NCBI GenBank assembly: GCA_023133225.1
Contig: JAGLWV010000014.1
Span: 1 to 33,180, forward strand
Direction: 5' to 3'
Origin: Candidatus Aminicenantota bacterium
Lineage (GTDB): Bacteria > Acidobacteriota > Aminicenantia > Aminicenantales > Aminicenantaceae
Length of the DNA stretch: 33,180 bases
Of this stretch, positions 31,839 to 33,180 are shown in pieces. The position numbers and the translations under genes are program-made. Every line of letters starts with the position of its first letter. Within the stretch, counting starts at the first letter, position 1. A model generated the notes under the pieces. It saw only the letters and a list, made by a program, of their open reading frames with translations, had not been told where the DNA came from and did no database searches.

Positions 31839-33068
31839 ATGAAGAAGAAAAAAAGTTTCTTTAAAAAAAGAAAAAAAATTTTCATAATCTCTGCAGTTAT
31901 CAGTGTGATCGGCCTTATCATAATCTTCAACCTCCAATCACAAAGAGAAAAATCGATTAAAGTTACCATGGAGAAGGTTGAGAAGCATGATCTGGCCTCG
32001 ACCATCTCGGCATCGGGTGAGATTAAGCCTAAAAAAAGCGTCAATATAAGCGCCCAGGTTCCGGGAAGGATCATAAAAATTGGTGTAGAAGAGGGACAAA
32101 GGGTCAAGGCAGGTGATTTTCTCATGAAACTTGACTCAACTCAATATGAAGCGAATGCTGAACGGGACAGAGCTCTCATTCATCTGTATAGAACTGAGCT
32201 CATAAAGGCAGAGGCTAGATTAAAAAAAGATACAAGTTTCTACGAAAGACAAAAAAAACTTTATGAGGAACAACTTCTCTCCAAAGAACAACTGGAAGAA
32301 GCCAAAACTATACATGAGATTTCCATAGCTCAGCAACAATCCATCCGCTATCAAATCGACCAGGCACAGGCTTCCCTCCAAAGCTCTATGGATAATCTGC
32401 GCAAAACCGCTTACAACTCCCCCATCGATGGAATAATCACAAGCCTTCGTATTGAAGAAGGAGAAATCGCCATGATCGGCACGATGAACAATCCTGGAAC
32501 AGTTCTGATGATCATCGCAGATCTGTCAGTGATGGAAGTGGAGGTGGAAGTAGATGAAACCGATGTTATCGGCATCAAGATTGGACATCAGGCAGAAGTA
32601 AGAATTGATGCTCTTCCTGATCAAACAGTCGATGGAAAGGTCACGGAAATAGGAAGTTCTGCCCTCCAGAAATTGACATCATCCCAGGAATCTAAAGATT
32701 TTAAAGTCATCATAACCCTGGAAAACCCCCCGGAGAATCTGAAACCCGGACTCTCAGCCTCGGCAGATATCACCACGGCTGAAAAAAAGGATGTCCTTGC
32801 TGTTCCCATTTCCGCTTTGGTTTTAAGAGAAAAAGAAGAAGAGGAGAAAAAGAAAAACAAAGAACAAGAGGAAGGAGTCTATGTTATCGAGAACAGCCGA
32901 GTAAAATTTTATCCTGTCGAAAAAGGGATCATGGGTGAAATGATGATTGAAATCATATCCGGCCTGGAAGAAGGGAAAGAGATTGTCGTTGGACCCTACA
33001 GTGCTCTCCGTCAGCTTAAAGATGAAATGCTGATCAAAGTAGATGAAAAGAAAGAAGAGGAAAAATAA
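31839..33068 (+). CDS. Efflux transporter periplasmic adaptor (MacA/HlyD-like)
   Basis: A 409-residue membrane fusion protein. A basic N-terminus (MKKKKSFFKKRKK) and one transmembrane helix (about 14-31) anchor it. A lipoyl-like half follows (SGEIKPKKSVNISAQVPGRI, then VEEGQRVKAGDFLMKLD), then a helical hairpin (about 105-185), the second lipoyl half (TAYNSPIDGIITSLRIEEGE) and a beta-barrel region (VDETDVIGIKIGHQAEVRID). The C-terminal part contains a Lys/Glu-rich insertion (about 328-348). AAAGAGGT lies upstream of the ATG, and TATAAT at 31804 may be its -10 box. The next gene begins 3 bases later and encodes the ABC ATPase, so this is a MacAB-type tripartite exporter. Confidence 0.93.
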   Translation: MKKKKSFFKKRKKIFIISAVISVIGLIIIFNLQSQREKSIKVTMEKVEKHDLASTISASGEIKPKKSVNISAQVPGRIIKIGVEEGQRVKAGDFLMKLDSTQYEANAERDRALIHLYRTELIKAEARLKKDTSFYERQKKLYEEQLLSKEQLEEAKTIHEISIAQQQSIRYQIDQAQASLQSSMDNLRKTAYNSPIDGIITSLRIEEGEIAMIGTMNNPGTVLMIIADLSVMEVEVEVDETDVIGIKIGHQAEVRIDALPDQTVDGKVTEIGSSALQKLTSSQESKDFKVIITLENPPENLKPGLSASADITTAEKKDVLAVPISALVLREKEEEEKKKNKEQEEGVYVIENSRVKFYPVEKGIMGEMMIEIISGLEEGKEIVVGPYSALRQLKDEMLIKVDEKKEEEK

Positions 33069-33071
33069 ACG

Positions 33072-33180
33072 ATGAGCATTGACAACAACAACCTTATTTC
33101 CACGGAAAACCTCTGGAAAATCTATCAATTAGGAAAACAGGAAGTCAAGGCTCTCTGTGGAGTGACACTCTCCATATCCC
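33072..33180 (+). CDS. ABC transporter ATP-binding protein, MacB/LolD type (partial, cut by right edge)
   Basis: Only the first 36 residues are in the window. They read LISTENLWKIYQLGKQEVKA then LCGVTLSIS, which matches the N-terminus of LolD/MacB-type ATPases (the aromatic A-loop Tyr in WKIYQLG; Walker A lies beyond the edge). It starts 3 bases after the adaptor gene. Whether the permease is fused (MacB) or separate cannot be seen. Confidence 0.85.
   Translation, partial: MSIDNNNLISTENLWKIYQLGKQEVKALCGVTLSIS

Noticed and set aside
1-33180. tRNA, rRNA, SRP RNA or CRISPR array
   Set aside because: I looked for T-loop-like, SRP-core and regularly spaced repeat patterns in the gaps and saw none; a covariance-model search would be needed to exclude small RNAs.

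Overview
The window is a gene-dense bacterial chromosome segment with moderately AT-rich base composition by eye. The proteins have no close anchor that I can name with certainty. Several points suggest an uncultured anaerobic lineage such as Candidatus Aminicenantes or a neighbouring Acidobacteriota or Desulfobacterota-like group: a DUF6305-type secreted protein, a large Glu-rich TPR protein inside a ribosomal operon, a sigma-54 activator, peptide-salvage enzymes, and many REP-like hairpins. This placement is inference from gene content, not from a marker tree. I saw no tRNA, rRNA, CRISPR array or intact transposase gene.

Layout: 1-66 is the end of a dispersed repeat that runs off the left edge. 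155-4816 (+) holds a site-2 protease, trpS, scpA, scpB and a gamma-glutamyltransferase whose best start is a TTG inside scpB. 4875-7970 (+) is a compact cassette: secreted DUF6305-like protein, TRAP-type large permease, a 47-residue membrane microprotein, and an aspartoacylase/succinylglutamate desuccinylase-like amidohydrolase. 8097-14632 (+) carries ispH, a six-S1-domain protein, an HU/IHF protein, a HIT protein, an acyl-CoA dehydrogenase and a PpiD-like chaperone. A divergent acyltransferase (-) follows. 16048-18712 (+) holds an isoaspartyl dipeptidase and an NhaC-type antiporter. On the minus strand, 18733-20454 encodes a small CPYC protein and a GAF/sigma-54 activator, and 20798-26430 is the rpsP-khpA-rimM-trmD-rplS-rnhB-TPR cluster, with ffh beyond it. 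28426-30252 (+) is accB-accC. 30292-31680 (-) is a degenerate M48 peptidase with a lectin-like C-terminus. 31839 to the right edge (+) is an efflux adaptor followed by the start of its ABC ATPase gene.

Metabolic theme: gamma-glutamyltransferase, the amidohydrolase and the isoaspartyl dipeptidase all release amino acids from unusual amide bonds. Two of them sit beside carriers (the TRAP-type permease and NhaC), which suggests scavenging of peptides and amino acids coupled to ion gradients. The accB-accC, acyl-CoA dehydrogenase and acyltransferase genes cover parts of fatty-acid metabolism.

Most interesting signals: (1) A 248-bp element with near-perfect terminal inverted repeats occurs in two full copies and one edge copy. 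Every copy has the same orientation relative to the gene that starts just beyond it, and internal hairpins are kept by G-U wobbles on that strand. (2) Five different REP-like sequences lie at or between gene ends. Two of them encode the C-terminal residues and stop codons of ffh and the M48 gene, and others touch the stops of accC and the acyltransferase gene. (3) rimM is split by a one-base frameshift at a nine-base homopolymer. (4) The M48 protein has lost the first His of HEXXH and carries a LecA-like domain. (5) The DUF6305/TRAP/microprotein/amidohydrolase cassette looks like a TRAP-type transporter with unusual partners.
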